A stretch of 64,000 bases of DNA from Roseateles sp. (GTDB taxonomy: Bacteria; Pseudomonadota; Gammaproteobacteria; Burkholderiales; Burkholderiaceae_C): positions 29,144-93,143 of the forward strand of contig NZ_JAFAGT010000095.1 in assembly GCF_019237615.1 (NCBI RefSeq), given 5' to 3'. Shown in pieces: positions 33,453 to 47,997 of the stretch (position 1 is the first letter of the stretch; each line of letters starts with the position of its first letter). Position numbers and translations under genes: made by a program. Under the pieces are notes generated by a model, which was not told where the DNA came from, ran no database searches, and worked only from the letters and a program-made list of their open reading frames with translations.

Positions 33453-35653
33453 ACAGGACAACGCAGGAGAGCAAGTCGATGGGCCGTGGCTGGTTGCTGG
33501 GATTCGCGCTCGCGCTGCTGGCCTCGCCTGCAGCATGGGCGCAGACGCAGATTCGCGCGATCAACGCCAGCCAGCAGGCCGGTGTCGACGTCGTGCGCAT
33601 CGAACTGAGCGAGGCGCTGTCGGCGCTGCCGACGGGCTTCACCATCCAGGCGCCGCCGCGCGTTGCCATCGACCTGCCGGGCGTGGTGAACGGCATCGGT
33701 CGCAACCAGGTCGACATCAACCAGGGCAATCTGCGTTCAGCCAGCGTTGCGCAGGCGGGGGACCGTTCCCGCGTCGTGCTGAATCTGCGCAACGCTTCGG
33801 GCTACCAGGCCAAGCTGGAGGGCAATGCCCTCGTCGTCGTGCTGGAGACGGTGCCGGCACAGGTGCAGGCGTCGGGCGAGCCGGTGCATTTCGCCCAGAG
33901 CCTGAATGCCGCGCCCCAGGCGCTGCGCGACATCGACTTCCGCCGCGGCGCCGATGGTGCAGGGCGGGTGGTCGTCAGTCTGCCGAGCAATCAGGTCGGC
34001 GTCGACATCCAGCAGCAGGGCCAGAAGCTCGTCGTCGAGTTCCTGCGCTCCAGCCTGCCCGAGAACCTGCGTCGCAAGATCGACGTGGTCGACTTCGGCA
34101 CGCCGGTGCAGATGGTCACGACGACGCAGTCGGGTGACCGCGTGCGCATGGTCGTCGAGCCCAAGGGGCATTGGGAGCACAGCGCCTACCAGAGCGACAA
34201 CCAGTTCGTGCTGGAGGTCAGGCCCCAGAAGCTGGACCCGAACAAGCTGACGCAGGGCCCGGGCTATGCCGGCGACAAGCTGTCGCTGAACTTCCAGAAC
34301 ATCGAAGTCCGCGCGTTGCTGCAGGTCATCGCCGATTTCACGAACTTCAACGTCGTCACGAGCGACACCGTGACCGGCAGCGTGACGCTGCGCCTGAAGG
34401 ACGTGCCCTGGGACCAGGCGCTGGACATCATCATGCAGGCCAAGGGCCTGGGCTTGAGGAAGTCGGGCAACGTGCTGTGGATCGCGCCCAAGGACGAGCT
34501 CGCGGCCAAGGAGAAGCTCGACCTCGAGTCCAAGGCCGCCATCGCCCAGCTCGAGCCGCTGCGCAGCCAGTCCTTCCAGCTCAACTACGTCAAGGCCGAG
34601 GACATTGCCAAGGGCTTGACCGGCCAGGCCATCGGTTCCAGCGGCAGCAGCAGTAGCAGCAGTAGCAGTAGCGGCGGTAGCAGCAGCAGTGGTCAGGGTT
34701 CGGGCACCCGCATCCTGTCGTCTCGCGGCAGCGTCATCTTCGAGCCGCGCACCAACCAGCTCTTCGTGTCCGACATCCCGAGCAAGCTCGAGGAGATCCA
34801 GGCCATGATCGCCAAGATCGACATCCCGGTGCGCCAGGTGCTGATCGAGGCCCGCATCGTCGAGGCCAACGACAAGTTCGGCCGTGCGCTGGGCGTCAAG
34901 CTCGGCGCCAACGACCTGCGCGGCCAGCAGGGTGGCATCCCCGGCTACAGCGTCGGTGGCGGCAACTACGTGACGGTGGGCGGCAACTACAACGGCATCG
35001 GCTCCCAGACCAACCAGGGCGCCACCGCCAGCTACGCCAACACGCAGTTCGTCAACCTGGCGGCCAACACCTCGTCCGACAGCTTCAGCGGCGCCAATGC
35101 GGCGACCGTGGCGCTGTCGCTGTTCAGCGCCACGGCCAATCGCTTCCTGAACCTGGAGCTCTCGGCGCTGGAGTCCGATGGCAAGGGCAAGGTGGTGTCC
35201 AGCCCGCGCATCATCACGGCCGACCAGGTGAAGGCCGTCATCGAGCAGGGCGAGGAACTGCCCTACCAGGTGGCGACCGCCAGCGGCGCGACGTCCATCG
35301 CCTTCCGCAAGGCCAACCTCAAGCTCGAGGTCACGCCGCAGATCACGCCCGAGGGCAGCGTCATCCTGAACGTGGATGTGAACAAGGACAGCCGCGGCAC
35401 GCTGACGCCGCAGGGCTATGCGATCAACACCAAGCATGCCCAGACCCAGGTGCTGGTCGAGAACGGCGGCACCGTTGTCATCGGTGGCATCTACACCCAG
35501 GACGAGGGCGAGACGGTGAACAAGGTGCCATTGCTGGGCGACGTGCCGGTGCTGGGCAACCTGTTCAAGAACAAGACCCGCACTTCCTCCAAGACCGAAC
35601 TCCTGATCTTCTTGACGCCCAAGGTCGTCAATGAGCGGGCGACGGTGCGCTGA
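33449..35653 (+). CDS. pilQ: Type IV pilus secretin PilQ
   Basis: A 734-residue outer-membrane secretin. Signal peptide about 1-32 (ending AWAQ), two AMIN domains (about 35-255) for peptidoglycan binding, N0/N1 domains (LSLNFQNIEVRALLQVIADF), then the secretin barrel domain (VRQVLIEARIVEANDKFGRA; VPLLGDVPVLGNLFKNK). A low-complexity Ser/Gly run of about 25 residues (34630-34710) sits in the N1-barrel linker and is coded largely by AGC/AGT triplets. The ATG at 33449 overlaps the pilP stop and follows GGAGAAGGG. Confidence 0.95.
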   Translation: MNRTTQESKSMGRGWLLGFALALLASPAAWAQTQIRAINASQQAGVDVVRIELSEALSALPTGFTIQAPPRVAIDLPGVVNGIGRNQVDINQGNLRSASVAQAGDRSRVVLNLRNASGYQAKLEGNALVVVLETVPAQVQASGEPVHFAQSLNAAPQALRDIDFRRGADGAGRVVVSLPSNQVGVDIQQQGQKLVVEFLRSSLPENLRRKIDVVDFGTPVQMVTTTQSGDRVRMVVEPKGHWEHSAYQSDNQFVLEVRPQKLDPNKLTQGPGYAGDKLSLNFQNIEVRALLQVIADFTNFNVVTSDTVTGSVTLRLKDVPWDQALDIIMQAKGLGLRKSGNVLWIAPKDELAAKEKLDLESKAAIAQLEPLRSQSFQLNYVKAEDIAKGLTGQAIGSSGSSSSSSSSSGGSSSSGQGSGTRILSSRGSVIFEPRTNQLFVSDIPSKLEEIQAMIAKIDIPVRQVLIEARIVEANDKFGRALGVKLGANDLRGQQGGIPGYSVGGGNYVTVGGNYNGIGSQTNQGATASYANTQFVNLAANTSSDSFSGANAATVALSLFSATANRFLNLELSALESDGKGKVVSSPRIITADQVKAVIEQGEELPYQVATASGATSIAFRKANLKLEVTPQITPEGSVILNVDVNKDSRGTLTPQGYAINTKHAQTQVLVENGGTVVIGGIYTQDEGETVNKVPLLGDVPVLGNLFKNKTRTSSKTELLIFLTPKVVNERATVR

Positions 35654-35713
35654 GCAACCCTTTATTGACGATGTGCCCCGCCTTGCATTCGCGGCGCATG
35701 GGAGCGAACTGAG

Positions 35714-37867
35714 ATGACGAAGTTTGATGTCTGGAGTTGGCGCAAGGTGCGCGTGCTGTTGGGCGGCGTGCTGGTCGCGGCGCTGACGGCCTGTGGCGGC
35801 GGTGGCGGCAGTGCGGGCACGCCCGTCGTTGGCCCGGGCGGCGGAGCCTCGAGCCCGTCGGGGGCGGCCAGCGCCGTGGCGGCGGACCTGGTGGTCGTGC
35901 TGAACAAGAGCACGATGACCAATTCCGGGTCCGACTCGATCACCGCCACGGTCACCTCCGTCGACACCAACCGCGCCGCCATCGGCAACGTGCCGGTCAG
36001 CTTCAGCGTCAACGCCGGCGCTGTGGTGACGCCGGCCGGCACGGGCACCGACAGCAAGACGGGCCAGCTGACCGCCATCCTGACTCAGGGCAGCAATGCG
36101 GCGGCCCGCCCGGTGACGCTGACGGTGACCTCGGGTACGGTCTCGCAGGCCGTGACCTTCAACATCGTGCAGAACTCGACGCCCGGCAACCCGCAGGCGG
36201 CCCGGCTGACGCTGAGCCTGAGCGCGTTCAGCATCGACAACTCGGGCAGCAAGGTGGTCGTCGCCACGGCCACCGCCATCGACAGCAATCAGAACGCGCT
36301 GTCGGGCATCCCCGTCCAGTTGTCAGTGACCGACGGGCCTCCCCTGGCTGCGGCCACCCCCAGTTCGTTCGTCATCGCCGGGTCGAGTCAGACGAACGCC
36401 AGCGGCCAGGTGAGCGGGACCATCAACATCGGGTCGGACCATTCCAACCGTCAGGTGATGGTGACGGCGACCAGCGGCGCGCTGACCAGCACGGCGGGAT
36501 TCCAGGTCACCGGCAGCCAGTTCACGCAGGCGACCGCCTCTCCGTCCGTCGTGACCGCGGGTGCGGCGAACAACAAGGTGCAGTACACCTTGTCGGACGT
36601 GAATGGCAATCCGATGCGGGGCATTCCCATCACCGTGACGGGCAACAATGGCCTGGCCAGCCGTTCGGGCACGACCGACGAGAACGGGGGCTATCTCTTC
36701 ACCTACACGGCGCCCAACGCGCCGGGAGGCAGCCTGCAGATCAATGCCACGGCGGGTGGGGTGGGTTCCACGGTGAACGTGACCATCGCGGGCGGCTCGA
36801 CGACGGTGCCCAACGCCACGGACCCGGTGTCCAAGACCTTGAACCTGTCGGCGAACGTGGTGCCGGTCAATACGGCCACGACCAACAACCTGGTTTCGGT
36901 CTACGCCATCTTCCGTGACGGCAGCAACGCGCCCATCAACAACGTTCGCGTGCTGTTCGACGCTGCCGGCGACAACGGTACCGGCGCCATCGGCGCAACG
37001 GACTACACGAAAAGCCCGCCGCTCAACAACCCGGTGCTGTCCGACGCTACGGGAACGGCCTCGACCACCTACAAGCCCGGTGCCGTCAGCAGCCCGACGA
37101 ATGGCGTCACTATCCGGGCCTGCTGGAAGACCAGCGACTTTGCAGCGGGCGAGACGGTCGCCACCTGTCCGGCCGGCAATCTGCTGACCACCACGCTGAC
37201 CATCGTTTCCAACCCGGTCTCCATTTCCATCGGCACGGACAACTCCATCACCACTGGTGCGTCCGGCTTGACCTTCGTGAAGAAGTACGCCGTGCTGGTC
37301 GTCGACTCCGCCGGCAATCCGAAGTCCGACGTGCAGATCACCCCTTCCGTCGACCTGGGCGGCTACGGCAAGGGCTACTGGGACTGGAACATCGGGACCA
37401 AGCGTTGGGAGCGGGCGCCCGCTGTCGGATCGGTGGGGCTCTTTGCCGCCACTTGCGCCAATGAAGACCTGAACCGCAACGGCGTCATCGACGCGGGCGA
37501 GGACATCAACGGCAACAAGCAGCTGGACCCGCGAAAGTCCGACGTGTCCATCACGCTCGTCGGCGCCACCAAGACCGATGCCAACGGCGTGGCGGTGCTG
37601 CAGCTCGAGTACACCAAGAACGTCGGAAGCTGGGTCAAGTACAAGATCACGGTCACCGCGGCCGGCGTGCTGAGCCCGCCCGCCTACTACCCGCTGGGCG
37701 AGCCGGTGGCGTTGCCGTCGCAGGCTTTCCCGGCCAGCATCGACGACTACCTGTATACCTACGCTTGGCTGCCGGTGGCCGCGAGCGATCTCACCACCGA
37801 ATCGCCGCCGCCTGCATTCACGTTCAGTCCCTATGGCAAGTCCTCCAGCTGCACGGACCCCAAATGA
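35714..37867 (+). CDS. Large lipoprotein with bacterial Ig-like (Big-1-type) domains
   Basis: A 717-residue exported protein. The signal peptide ends in the lipobox LTAC (Cys27), followed by a Gly-rich linker and then at least three Ig-like repeats of the invasin/Big-1 type, each with an SGTVSQAVTFNI-like or GSLQINATAGGVGSTVNVT strand pattern (about residues 60-160, 165-270, 275-365). The C-terminal part has an EF-hand-like acidic stretch, NRNGVIDAGEDINGNKQLD (residues about 595-613), that could bind calcium. It lies between pilQ and aroK on the same strand and probably belongs to the pil transcript. Function unknown; a cell-surface or pilus-associated adhesion role is plausible from domains and place only. 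Confidence 0.7.
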   Translation: MTKFDVWSWRKVRVLLGGVLVAALTACGGGGGSAGTPVVGPGGGASSPSGAASAVAADLVVVLNKSTMTNSGSDSITATVTSVDTNRAAIGNVPVSFSVNAGAVVTPAGTGTDSKTGQLTAILTQGSNAAARPVTLTVTSGTVSQAVTFNIVQNSTPGNPQAARLTLSLSAFSIDNSGSKVVVATATAIDSNQNALSGIPVQLSVTDGPPLAAATPSSFVIAGSSQTNASGQVSGTINIGSDHSNRQVMVTATSGALTSTAGFQVTGSQFTQATASPSVVTAGAANNKVQYTLSDVNGNPMRGIPITVTGNNGLASRSGTTDENGGYLFTYTAPNAPGGSLQINATAGGVGSTVNVTIAGGSTTVPNATDPVSKTLNLSANVVPVNTATTNNLVSVYAIFRDGSNAPINNVRVLFDAAGDNGTGAIGATDYTKSPPLNNPVLSDATGTASTTYKPGAVSSPTNGVTIRACWKTSDFAAGETVATCPAGNLLTTTLTIVSNPVSISIGTDNSITTGASGLTFVKKYAVLVVDSAGNPKSDVQITPSVDLGGYGKGYWDWNIGTKRWERAPAVGSVGLFAATCANEDLNRNGVIDAGEDINGNKQLDPRKSDVSITLVGATKTDANGVAVLQLEYTKNVGSWVKYKITVTAAGVLSPPAYYPLGEPVALPSQAFPASIDDYLYTYAWLPVAASDLTTESPPPAFTFSPYGKSSSCTDPK

Positions 37868-38429
37868 GTTGATCGTCGCCCTGGTCGGCATGCCGGGCGG
37901 TGGCAAGTCCACCGTCGGCAAACAACTGGCACGTCAGATCGGCGTGCCTTTTGTCGATTCGGACCACGAGATCGAGCAACGCATTGGCGGCAGCATCAAG
38001 CTGTTCTTTGAGCGCCATGGCGAGGAGGCCTTTCGCGACCTCGAGGCCGAGGTCATTGCGGAGTTGATCGCCAGGCCCGGGGACTGCGTGCTGGCCACAG
38101 GCGGCGGTGCCGTGCTGCGGGAGCGCAACCGCGAGTTGCTGCACAACGGCGCGACGGTGCTCTACCTGCGCTCCACGCCCGAGGACATCTTCCGCCGCCT
38201 GCGGCACGACACGACCCGCCCGCTGCTGCAGGTCCGCGACCCGCTGGCCAGGCTGCGCGAACTGCATCATCAGCGCGACCCCCTTTACCGTCGCTGCGCC
38301 CACTACGTGCTCGAGAGCGCGCGGCCCTCGGTCCATGCCCTGGTCAACATGGCGCTGATGCAACTGGAGCTGGCCGGCCTGCTGGACCCGGCGCGCGTCG
38401 CCGCGACCGTGGGCGCCGAGCCGCTTTGA
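37833..38429 (+). CDS. aroK: Shikimate kinase AroK
   Basis: A 198-residue P-loop kinase that phosphorylates shikimate in chorismate synthesis. Walker A is GMPGGGKST (about residue 19); the shikimate-binding [16 protein letters not shown], the [11 protein letters not shown] loop and the lid [13 protein letters not shown] are present. The ATG at 37833 lies 35 bases inside the end of the upstream lipoprotein gene. A TTG at 37869 would remove only the poorly conserved first 12 residues. Followed by aroB, the normal order. Confidence 0.95.
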   Translation: MASPPAARTPNELIVALVGMPGGGKSTVGKQLARQIGVPFVDSDHEIEQRIGGSIKLFFERHGEEAFRDLEAEVIAELIARPGDCVLATGGGAVLRERNRELLHNGATVLYLRSTPEDIFRRLRHDTTRPLLQVRDPLARLRELHHQRDPLYRRCAHYVLESARPSVHALVNMALMQLELAGLLDPARVAATVGAEPL

Positions 38430-38487
38430 TGCCGGCTTGACAGGACGCGGAGGGCGGGCGCGAAGGCCGCCTCTTACACTGCGTCGC

Positions 38488-39582
38488 ATGCCTGCCACCG
38501 ATACCGTCCGCATCCAGCTTCCCGACGACCGCGACTACGAGATCCGCATCGGATCCGGTCTGCTGGAGGCCGCCACGAGCTGGCAGGGGCTGCCGCAGGC
38601 GGCGACGGCGGTCGTCGTCAGCAACACCACCGTGGCGCCGTTGTACGCCGCGCGCCTGCGCGAGCGGCTGCTGGCGGTCTATCCGCGGGTTGACCTCGTC
38701 GTGCTGCCGGATGGCGAACAGCACAAGGACTGGACGAGCCTGAACAGCATCTGCGACCACCTGCTCGGCGAGGCACTTGACCGCCGAACGGTGCTGTTCG
38801 CCCTCGGAGGCGGCGTCATTGGCGACATGACCGGTTTCGCGGCGGCCATCTACATGCGCGGCGTGCCCTTCGTGCAGGTGCCGACCACGCTGCTGGCCCA
38901 GGTCGACTCCTCCGTCGGGGGCAAGACGGCCATCAACCATCCGCTGGGCAAGAACATGCTCGGCGCCTTCTACCAGCCCGAGCGCGTCATCGCCGACCTC
39001 GACACGCTGGACAGCCTGCCCGATCGCGAACTGAGCGCCGGCCTGGCCGAGGTCATCAAGTACGGCCCCATCGCCGATGCCGCCTTCCTGGGCTGGGTCG
39101 AGGACAACCTCGACGCCTTGCGTGCGCGCGACAAGGCGGCGCTGGGCCATGCCGTGCGGCGCAGCTGCGAGATCAAGGCCCATGTCGTCGGCCAGGACGA
39201 GCGCGAGCAGGGCCTGCGCGCCATCCTGAACTTCGGCCACACCATCGGCCATGCCATCGAGGCCGGCCTGGGCTACGGCCAGTGGCTGCATGGCGAGGCC
39301 GTCGGCTGCGGCATGGTGCTGGCGGCCGACCTGTCGGAGCGCCTGGGCCTGATGCCGGCCGGATTCGTCGAGCGCCTGCGTCGCCTGGTCGAGCGGGCGG
39401 GGCTGCCAGTGCAGCCGCCCAAGCTGGGTGCGGAGCGCTATCTGGCCCTGATGCGCGTGGACAAGAAGGCGCAGGCCGGCGCCATCCGCTTCGTCCTCAT
39501 CGAGGCGCTAGGGCAGGCCGGCCTGCATGCGGTGCCCGATGCACGCATCGTCGAGACGCTCACGGCTCACGGGGCGGCCTGA
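38488..39582 (+). CDS. aroB: 3-dehydroquinate synthase AroB
   Basis: A 364-residue NAD- and Zn-dependent enzyme that cyclises DAHP to 3-dehydroquinate. NAD-binding loops [10 protein letters not shown] and [19 protein letters not shown] are present, as are [20 protein letters not shown] and the metal ligands in GLAEVIKYG and [11 protein letters not shown]...[10 protein letters not shown] (split here). The ATG at 38488 gives [19 protein letters not shown] as in relatives. It is followed by dgt with a single base between stop and start. Confidence 0.96.
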   Translation: MPATDTVRIQLPDDRDYEIRIGSGLLEAATSWQGLPQAATAVVVSNTTVAPLYAARLRERLLAVYPRVDLVVLPDGEQHKDWTSLNSICDHLLGEALDRRTVLFALGGGVIGDMTGFAAAIYMRGVPFVQVPTTLLAQVDSSVGGKTAINHPLGKNMLGAFYQPERVIADLDTLDSLPDRELSAGLAEVIKYGPIADAAFLGWVEDNLDALRARDKAALGHAVRRSCEIKAHVVGQDEREQGLRAILNFGHTIGHAIEAGLGYGQWLHGEAVGCGMVLAADLSERLGLMPAGFVERLRRLVERAGLPVQPPKLGAERYLALMRVDKKAQAGAIRFVLIEALGQAGLHAVPDARIVETLTAHGAA

Positions 39583-39583
39583 G

Positions 39584-40720
39584 ATGATGTCGGCGCGTCC
39601 GGCTTATGCGGCCGACCCGGCACGCAGCCGTGGCCGACGGCTTCCCGAGCCGGCGGCGCCGACGCGCAGCGACTTCCAGCGCGACCGGGATCGCATCATC
39701 CACAGCACGGCTTTCCGCCGCCTGGTCTACAAGACCCAGGTCTTCCTCAATCACGAGGGTGACCTGTTCCGTACCCGCCTGACGCATTCCCTGGAAGTCG
39801 CCCAGCTGGGCCGCTCCATTGCCCGCAGCCTGGGCCTGGATGAAGACCTCGTCGAGGCGGTGGCGCTCGCTCACGATCTGGGGCACACGCCGTTCGGCCA
39901 TGCGGGCCAGGACGTGCTGGACGACTGCATGCGTGACCACGGCGGCTTCGAGCACAACCTGCAGTCGCTGCGCGTGGTCGATCACCTGGAGCAGCGCTAT
40001 CCGGACTTCGACGGGCTCAACCTCTGCTTCGAAACCCGCGAGGGCATCCTCAAGCATTGCTCGCGGCGCAATGCCGAGCTGATCGAGGCGGCCGAGCCGG
40101 GTGGCATCGCGACGCGCTTCCTGCATGGCGGCCAGCCCAGCCTGGAAGCCCAGCTCTGCAATCTCGCCGACGAGGTGGCCTACAACTCGCATGACGTGGA
40201 TGACGGCGTGCGTTCGGGGCTGATCGAGCTGGAGCAGTTGCTGGACGTCGAGCTCGTCCGCGAACATTGGCGAGCGACCCTGGACGAGCACCCCGGGCTG
40301 GCGGGCAGGCGCCTGCTGTTCGAGACCATACGGCGCATGCTGTCGGCGCAGGTCTACGACATCATCGATGCGACCCGGGTCGCGCTGTCCGAAGTCGCAC
40401 CGGCCGATGCGGACGCCGTGCGCGGCGGTGACAAGCCCTTGCTGCGCTTCAGTGCGGACATGCGCGCAAAGAGCACTGCGCTGAAGCGCTTTCTCTTCGC
40501 CAACCTGTACCGCCATCCTCAGGTGCAGTCGACGCGCGCTCGCGCCGAGCAGGTGTTGCGCGACCTCTTTGCGGCCTATCTTGCCGACGCGAACCAGATG
40601 CCAGCCGACTTTGCCGGCCGCCAGGACCGCGAGCGCGCCTGTGCGGACTACATTGCCGGCATGACCGACCGGTTTGCCCTGCGTGAGCATCAGCGACTGA
40701 CCGGCAAGCAGCTGTTCTGA
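39584..40720 (+). CDS. dgt: Deoxyguanosinetriphosphate triphosphohydrolase-like protein
   Basis: A 378-residue HD-domain dNTPase of the dGTPase-like type 2 subfamily. It splits dNTPs to the deoxynucleoside and tripolyphosphate. Motifs: RDRIIHSTAFRRLVYKTQVF, the HD metal site in VALAHDLGHTPFGHAGQ, GFEHNLQSLRV and a late Asp in NLADEVAYNSHDVDDG. Two adjacent ATGs (39584 and 39587) are possible starts. Its clustering with aroB is common in beta- and gammaproteobacteria. Confidence 0.93.
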   Translation: MMSARPAYAADPARSRGRRLPEPAAPTRSDFQRDRDRIIHSTAFRRLVYKTQVFLNHEGDLFRTRLTHSLEVAQLGRSIARSLGLDEDLVEAVALAHDLGHTPFGHAGQDVLDDCMRDHGGFEHNLQSLRVVDHLEQRYPDFDGLNLCFETREGILKHCSRRNAELIEAAEPGGIATRFLHGGQPSLEAQLCNLADEVAYNSHDVDDGVRSGLIELEQLLDVELVREHWRATLDEHPGLAGRRLLFETIRRMLSAQVYDIIDATRVALSEVAPADADAVRGGDKPLLRFSADMRAKSTALKRFLFANLYRHPQVQSTRARAEQVLRDLFAAYLADANQMPADFAGRQDRERACADYIAGMTDRFALREHQRLTGKQLF

Positions 40721-40731
40721 ACGGCCGCTCC

Positions 40732-40757
40732 TTAAATGGGGTCGGAGTCGATTATCC
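40732..40757 (+). repeat. Left inverted repeat flanking the RAYT gene
   Basis: Contains GGGTCGGAGTCGATTATCC. It is the inverted partner of 41539-41565, with two mismatches in the 19-base core. The pair encloses the REP-associated transposase gene and is probably its recognition sequence. Confidence 0.75.
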
Positions 40758-40791
40758 TGGGGGCTTCTCCTCGGGTCGACAAGGATTCCCC

Positions 40792-41499
40792 ATGGCTCGC
40801 CTTCCTCGCCTGATCCTTCCGGGTCAGCCGCACCACGTCATCCTGCGCGGCAACAACCGCCAGGCCATCTTCCTCAACGACCTCGACCGGCAGCAGTTTC
40901 TCGCGACGCTGGCCGAGGTGGGTGCCCAGTACGGCGTTGCCATCCACGCCTATGTGCTGATGGACAACCACCTTCATCTGCTGTTGACCCCCCCCGGTGC
41001 GGACGCCCTCAGCCGAATGATGCAGTCGCTGGGGCGGCGCTACGTGGGCTGGTTCAATGCGCAACACCTGCGCAGCGGCACCTTGTGGGAAGGGCGCTTC
41101 CGCGCCGGCCTGATCGAGGGCGAACGCCATCTGCTGGCGTGCATGCGCTACATCGAACTCAACCCCGTGCGGGCCGGCCTCTGCGCCGAAGCGGGGCAAT
41201 GGACATGGTCGAGCGCGGCCCATCACCTGGGGCAGGGCCGTAGCGGGCTGATCACGGAGCATGAACTGTATTGGTCTCTCGGCAATACGCCCTTCGAGCG
41301 GGAGCATGCCTACAGGGAGTTTCTGGGGCAGGGCGTCACGGCCTCCGAGCAGGCGTTGTTCACCGACGCGGCGCTGCGCGGGCGGCCCGTGGGCAGCGAA
41401 GCCTTTCTCAAGCCCCTGGCCATCGACCATGGCCGTGTGGTGATCAAGCGCCCGCGAGGCCGTCCACGCAAGACACCGGCGCCACCGAAGTCGGCATGA
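40792..41499 (+). CDS. REP-associated tyrosine transposase (RAYT)
   Basis: A 235-residue single-strand DNA transposase of the Y1/HUH family (TnpA_REP type). The HUH motif is H60-L-H62 in MDNHLHLLL, and the likely nucleophile is Tyr84 in GRRYVGWFN. ERHLLACMRYIELNPVRAGL is a RAYT signature. The C-terminus carries an AT-hook-like RPRGRPRK (residues about 222-229), which should aid minor-groove binding. RAYTs are single-copy, vertically kept transposases that process short extragenic repeats rather than moving themselves. It sits between dgt and gltB, inside a pair of inverted repeats. Confidence 0.9.
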   Translation: MARLPRLILPGQPHHVILRGNNRQAIFLNDLDRQQFLATLAEVGAQYGVAIHAYVLMDNHLHLLLTPPGADALSRMMQSLGRRYVGWFNAQHLRSGTLWEGRFRAGLIEGERHLLACMRYIELNPVRAGLCAEAGQWTWSSAAHHLGQGRSGLITEHELYWSLGNTPFEREHAYREFLGQGVTASEQALFTDAALRGRPVGSEAFLKPLAIDHGRVVIKRPRGRPRKTPAPPKSA

Positions 41500-41538
41500 C
41501 TGTGGCCCTATTAATTGATTGCGCCAAGCGGTTCGAAT

Positions 41539-41565
41539 GAATAATCGACTCTGACCCTATATTAA
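41539..41565 (-). repeat. Right inverted repeat flanking the RAYT gene
   Basis: Read on the minus strand, it contains GGGTCAGAGTCGATTATTC, the inverted copy of the left repeat at 40732-40757. It lies about 40 bases after the RAYT stop. Confidence 0.75.
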
Positions 41566-41628
41566 TCAAGTTGCCGCCCTTGCTGCGCTGCAGTACGCTC
41601 CATCCCTGTTGTGTTCCAGGAGGGCGCC

Positions 41629-46386
<4,758 letters not shown>

Positions 46387-46396
46387 AGAACTTGCT

Positions 46397-46432
46397 GGAC
46401 AGAGCGCGCGGGTGAAGCGAGTCGCTCTGTCC
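46397..46432 (+). other. Intercistronic hairpin between gltB and gltD
   Basis: A perfect 10-bp stem, GGACAGAGCG / CGCTCTGTCC, with a 16-base loop, sits between gltB and gltD. It has no T-tract, so it is more likely a transcript-stabilising or differential-expression element than a terminator. Confidence 0.55.
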
Positions 46433-46454
46433 CCCAACTGATTAAGGAAGAAAC

Positions 46455-47939
46455 ATGGGCAAGGTCACCGGCTTCATGGAGTACGAGCGCCTGGAAGAGG
46501 GCTACGAGCCCGTCGCCGCTCGCGTCAAGAACTACAAGGAATTCGTCATCGGCCTGAACGTCGAGCAGGCCAAGCAGCAGGGCGCGCGCTGCATGGACTG
46601 CGGCACGCCGTTCTGCAACAGCGGCTGTCCCGTCAACAACGTGATCCCGGACTTCAACGACCTGGTCTACAAGGGCCGGCCCGAGGACTGGAAGCATGCG
46701 ATCACGGTGCTGCACAGCACCAACAACTTCCCCGAGTTCACCGGCCGCATCTGCCCCGCGCCCTGCGAGGCGGCCTGCACGCTGAACGTCAACGATGACG
46801 CGGTGGGTATCAAGTCCATCGAGCACGCCATCATCGACCGCGCCTGGGCCGAGGGCTGGGTGACGGCCCAGCCACCCAAGGTGCAGACCGGCAAGAAGGT
46901 CGCCATCGTCGGCGCCGGTCCGGCCGGCCTTGCCGCCGCGCAGCAACTGGCGCGCGTGGGCCACAGCGTTACCGTCTTCGAGAAGAACGACCGCGTCGGC
47001 GGCCTGCTGCGCTATGGCATCCCGGATTTCAAGATGGAGAAGTCCCACATCGACCGCCGCGTCGAGCAGATGCAGGCCGAGGGTGTCGAGTTCCGCACCG
47101 GCGTGATGATCGGCGCGCTGCCTGGCGAAGGTCCGGGCAGCAAGGTCACGAACTGGGCCAAGGAAACCATCGGCGCCGACGAGCTGAAGAACCAGTACGA
47201 CGCGATCATCCTGACCGGCGGCGCCGAGCAGTCGCGCGACCTGCCCGTGCCGGGCCGCGACCTGGCCGGCGTGCACTTCGCGATGGAGTTCCTGCCGCAG
47301 CAGAACAAGGTCAACGCGGGGGACAAGCTCAAGGGCCAGATCTCGGCCGCCGGCAAGCATGTCATCGTCATCGGGGGCGGTGACACCGGTTCCGACTGCG
47401 TCGGCACCAGCAACCGCCACGGTGCCAAGAGCGTGACACAGTTCGAGCTGCTGCCCCAGCCGCCCGAGGTGGAAGACCGCCCGCTGACCTGGCCCTACTG
47501 GCCGATAAAGCTGCGCACCTCGTCCAGCCACGAGGAGGGCTGCGAGCGCGAGTTCGCCATCGCCACCAAGGAATTCATCGGCGAGAAGGGCAAGCTCACC
47601 GGCGTCAAGACCGTGCGCCTGCAGTGGCAAGGCGGCAAGATGGCCGAGGTCGAAGGCAGCGAGCAGGTGCTGAAGGCCGACATCGCCTTCCTGGCCATGG
47701 GCTTCGTATCGCCGGTCGCGACCATTCTGGAGGCCTTCGGCGTCGACAGGGATGCGCGTGGCAACGGCAAGGCGACGACCGAGGGTGCGGACGCCTACAG
47801 GACCAATGTCGACAAGGTCTTCGCCGCCGGCGACATGCGCCGCGGCCAGAGCCTGGTGGTCTGGGCCATCCGCGAGGGCCGGCAGGCGGCGCGCGCGGTG
47901 GACGCGTACCTGATGGGTGCGACGACATTGCCGCGCTGA
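46455..47939 (+). CDS. gltD: Glutamate synthase [NADPH] small subunit GltD
   Basis: A 494-residue FAD and NADPH subunit that feeds electrons to GltB. N-terminal cysteines for two [4Fe-4S] clusters are in [17 protein letters not shown] and CPAPCEAAC. The FAD GxGxxG is [19 protein letters not shown], and the NADPH site is [17 protein letters not shown]. The C-terminal [15 protein letters not shown] motif closes the FAD site. It is the last clearly core gene; sequence of a different character begins just after it. Confidence 0.96.
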   Translation: MGKVTGFMEYERLEEGYEPVAARVKNYKEFVIGLNVEQAKQQGARCMDCGTPFCNSGCPVNNVIPDFNDLVYKGRPEDWKHAITVLHSTNNFPEFTGRICPAPCEAACTLNVNDDAVGIKSIEHAIIDRAWAEGWVTAQPPKVQTGKKVAIVGAGPAGLAAAQQLARVGHSVTVFEKNDRVGGLLRYGIPDFKMEKSHIDRRVEQMQAEGVEFRTGVMIGALPGEGPGSKVTNWAKETIGADELKNQYDAIILTGGAEQSRDLPVPGRDLAGVHFAMEFLPQQNKVNAGDKLKGQISAAGKHVIVIGGGDTGSDCVGTSNRHGAKSVTQFELLPQPPEVEDRPLTWPYWPIKLRTSSSHEEGCEREFAIATKEFIGEKGKLTGVKTVRLQWQGGKMAEVEGSEQVLKADIAFLAMGFVSPVATILEAFGVDRDARGNGKATTEGADAYRTNVDKVFAAGDMRRGQSLVVWAIREGRQAARAVDAYLMGATTLPR

Positions 47940-47955
47940 GCGCCTGGTACTGCCG

Positions 47956-47997
47956 GAAGCGGGTCTTGCTGCGCAAATGGCCCAAGCTCGGTAACAG
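47956..47997 (+). repeat. Direct repeat, copy 1 (17 bases after gltD)
   Basis: A 42-base unit beginning GAAGCGGGTCTT and ending GTAACAG. It matches 48424-48465 at 37 of 42 positions, and weaker similarity extends for about another 40 bases. On the minus strand both copies read [10 protein letters not shown] in one frame. Confidence 0.7.

Noticed and set aside
34630..34710. Short repeated triplets that might be taken for a CRISPR or VNTR array
   Set aside because: They are Ser codons inside pilQ, in frame, with no spacer structure.
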